Shown piece after piece: positions 63,515-64,000 of a stretch of 64,000 bases of DNA. Where the stretch lies: NCBI GenBank assembly GCA_014302835.1, contig CP060294.1:4427067-4491066 (forward strand), in the 5' to 3' direction. Source of the stretch: Pedobacter sp. PAMC26386. GTDB lineage: Bacteria; Bacteroidota; Bacteroidia; Sphingobacteriales; Sphingobacteriaceae. Position 1 is the first letter of the stretch. Each line of letters opens with the position of its first letter. A model generated the notes under the pieces. It did not search any database, was not told the origin of the DNA, and was given only the letters and a program-made list of their open reading frames with translations. Made by a program: the position numbers and the translations under genes.

Positions 63515-64000
63515 CTATGATCCTAATTGAACACGTTTAAATGCAGTAACAGTTAAATCTTTAGCTGTGTCATTTAAAAATTTACGAACGTCTTTAGAAG
63601 AATCCTTAACAAATTCCTGGTTTAATAAAGTACTGTCTTTGTAAAACTTGTTCAGTTTACCAGCAGCAATTTTTTCAACCATTTCTTCTGGTTTACCTTC
63701 TGCACGGATTTGCTCTTTAGCAATTTCCATTTCACGCTCGATAGTGTGTGTATCTACATCTGCTTTATCTAAAGCAACCGGGTTCATTGCAGCAATTTGC
63801 ATAGCTACATCTTTTCCAGCTTCGTCAGCACCAGCAACATTTTGGTTTAAAGCAACCAAAACACCTAAACGGTAGTTACTGTGGATGTAAGGGATAACTT
63901 TTTCGCCTGATACTGTTTCAAATTTAGAGATACCAATTTTCTCGCCGATTTTACCAGTGTTTTCAACGATGATATCAGAAACTTTCTGACCATCAACTTC
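63515..64000 (-). CDS. tsf: Elongation factor Ts, start outside window
   Basis: Recycles EF-Tu by GDP exchange. The minus-strand frame is open to the window edge: it reads ...KVIPYIHSNYRVGVLVALNQ, then DVAMQIAAMNPVALDKADVD, LNKFYKDSTLLNQEFVKDSS and KRVQLGS at the C-terminus, all typical of the EF-Ts core and C-terminal parts. 161 residues are visible of about 275 expected. rpsB is expected next, beyond the window. Confidence 0.94.
   Translation of the reverse strand, partial: EVDGQKVSDIIVENTGKIGEKIGISKFETVSGEKVIPYIHSNYRLGVLVALNQNVAGADEAGKDVAMQIAAMNPVALDKADVDTHTIEREMEIAKEQIRAEGKPEEMVEKIAAGKLNKFYKDSTLLNQEFVKDSSKDVRKFLNDTAKDLTVTAFKRVQLGS

Noticed and set aside
1..64000. tRNA, rRNA or toxin-antitoxin loci
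   Set aside because: No T-arm or cloverleaf-like sequences, rRNA stretches or recognisable toxin-antitoxin pairs were found on reading; a covariance-model scan would be decisive.

Overview
The window looks like a chromosomal segment of a Bacteroidota bacterium, most likely Sphingobacteriaceae and close to Pedobacter. This is inferred from several signals. Promoters have the Bacteroidota form (TTG, 19-20 nt, TAnnTTTG), with clear cases upstream of the OmpA-like gene, the starch-synthase-like gene and the TPP riboswitch. TTG start codons are frequent. Lineage-typical genes include a DUF4270 lipoprotein after a short GT5 starch-synthase-like protein, S1/P1 nuclease, a carB without its C-terminal domain and a TonB receptor. 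The DNA is AT-rich. I found no rRNA, tRNA or CRISPR array.

Layout. 1-10.7 kb: cyanophycin synthetase (5' end off the window), DUF1543 protein, low-molecular-weight phosphatase, S1/P1 nuclease, a lipoprotein, fumarase, a serine hydrolase, RecG, an EamA permease, RidA and a 43-residue membrane protein. 10.7-14.2 kb: OmpA-like porin, divergent aminopeptidase P and a GT32-like transferase. 14.2-24.0 kb: MeaB GTPase, then a surface-glycan cluster: GT2-like, MsbA-like ABC exporter, three more GT2 enzymes (two are tandem duplicates), GT4, a Gmd-like dehydratase and a convergent GT4-like gene. This probably serves lipooligosaccharide core or capsule assembly. 24.1-29.0 kb: the rimP-nusA-infB operon. 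29.2-35.1 kb: a lipoprotein, a YvlD-type membrane protein, acyl-CoA dehydrogenase, panD, panC, the starch-synthase-like gene and DUF4270.

35.3-39.5 kb is the mobile region. An intact IS21-family element (35602-38268, istA-istB) sits inside the orfB of an IS3-family element (35301-39535). Both elements have identifiable ends and target duplications (CCCAT, 5 bp; GGT, 3 bp). Excising the IS21 restores a 311-codon IS3 transposase frame.

39.6-52.1 kb: ssb, mutY, HU, a TPR protein, a 29-residue very basic protein, RNase E/G, an unknown lipoprotein, radA, kup and carB. 52.4-59.1 kb: a lipoprotein, then a probable vitamin-salvage locus (PnuC/PnuT transporter, NadR-like P-loop protein, 50-residue protein, TPP riboswitch, TonB receptor, divergent ThiE), then an MFS exporter. 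59.1-64.0 kb: an ABC half-transporter, then frr, pyrH, nagA and the 3' part of tsf, all on the minus strand. nagA separates tsf from pyrH.

I do not see a clearly new defence or biosynthetic system. The observations most worth checking are the riboswitch-linked thiamine locus with its altered ThiE and tiny partner ORF, the nested IS pair with exact junctions, two unusually long palindromes between genes, the 29-residue basic protein, and promoter-proximal hairpins ahead of rimP and carB.
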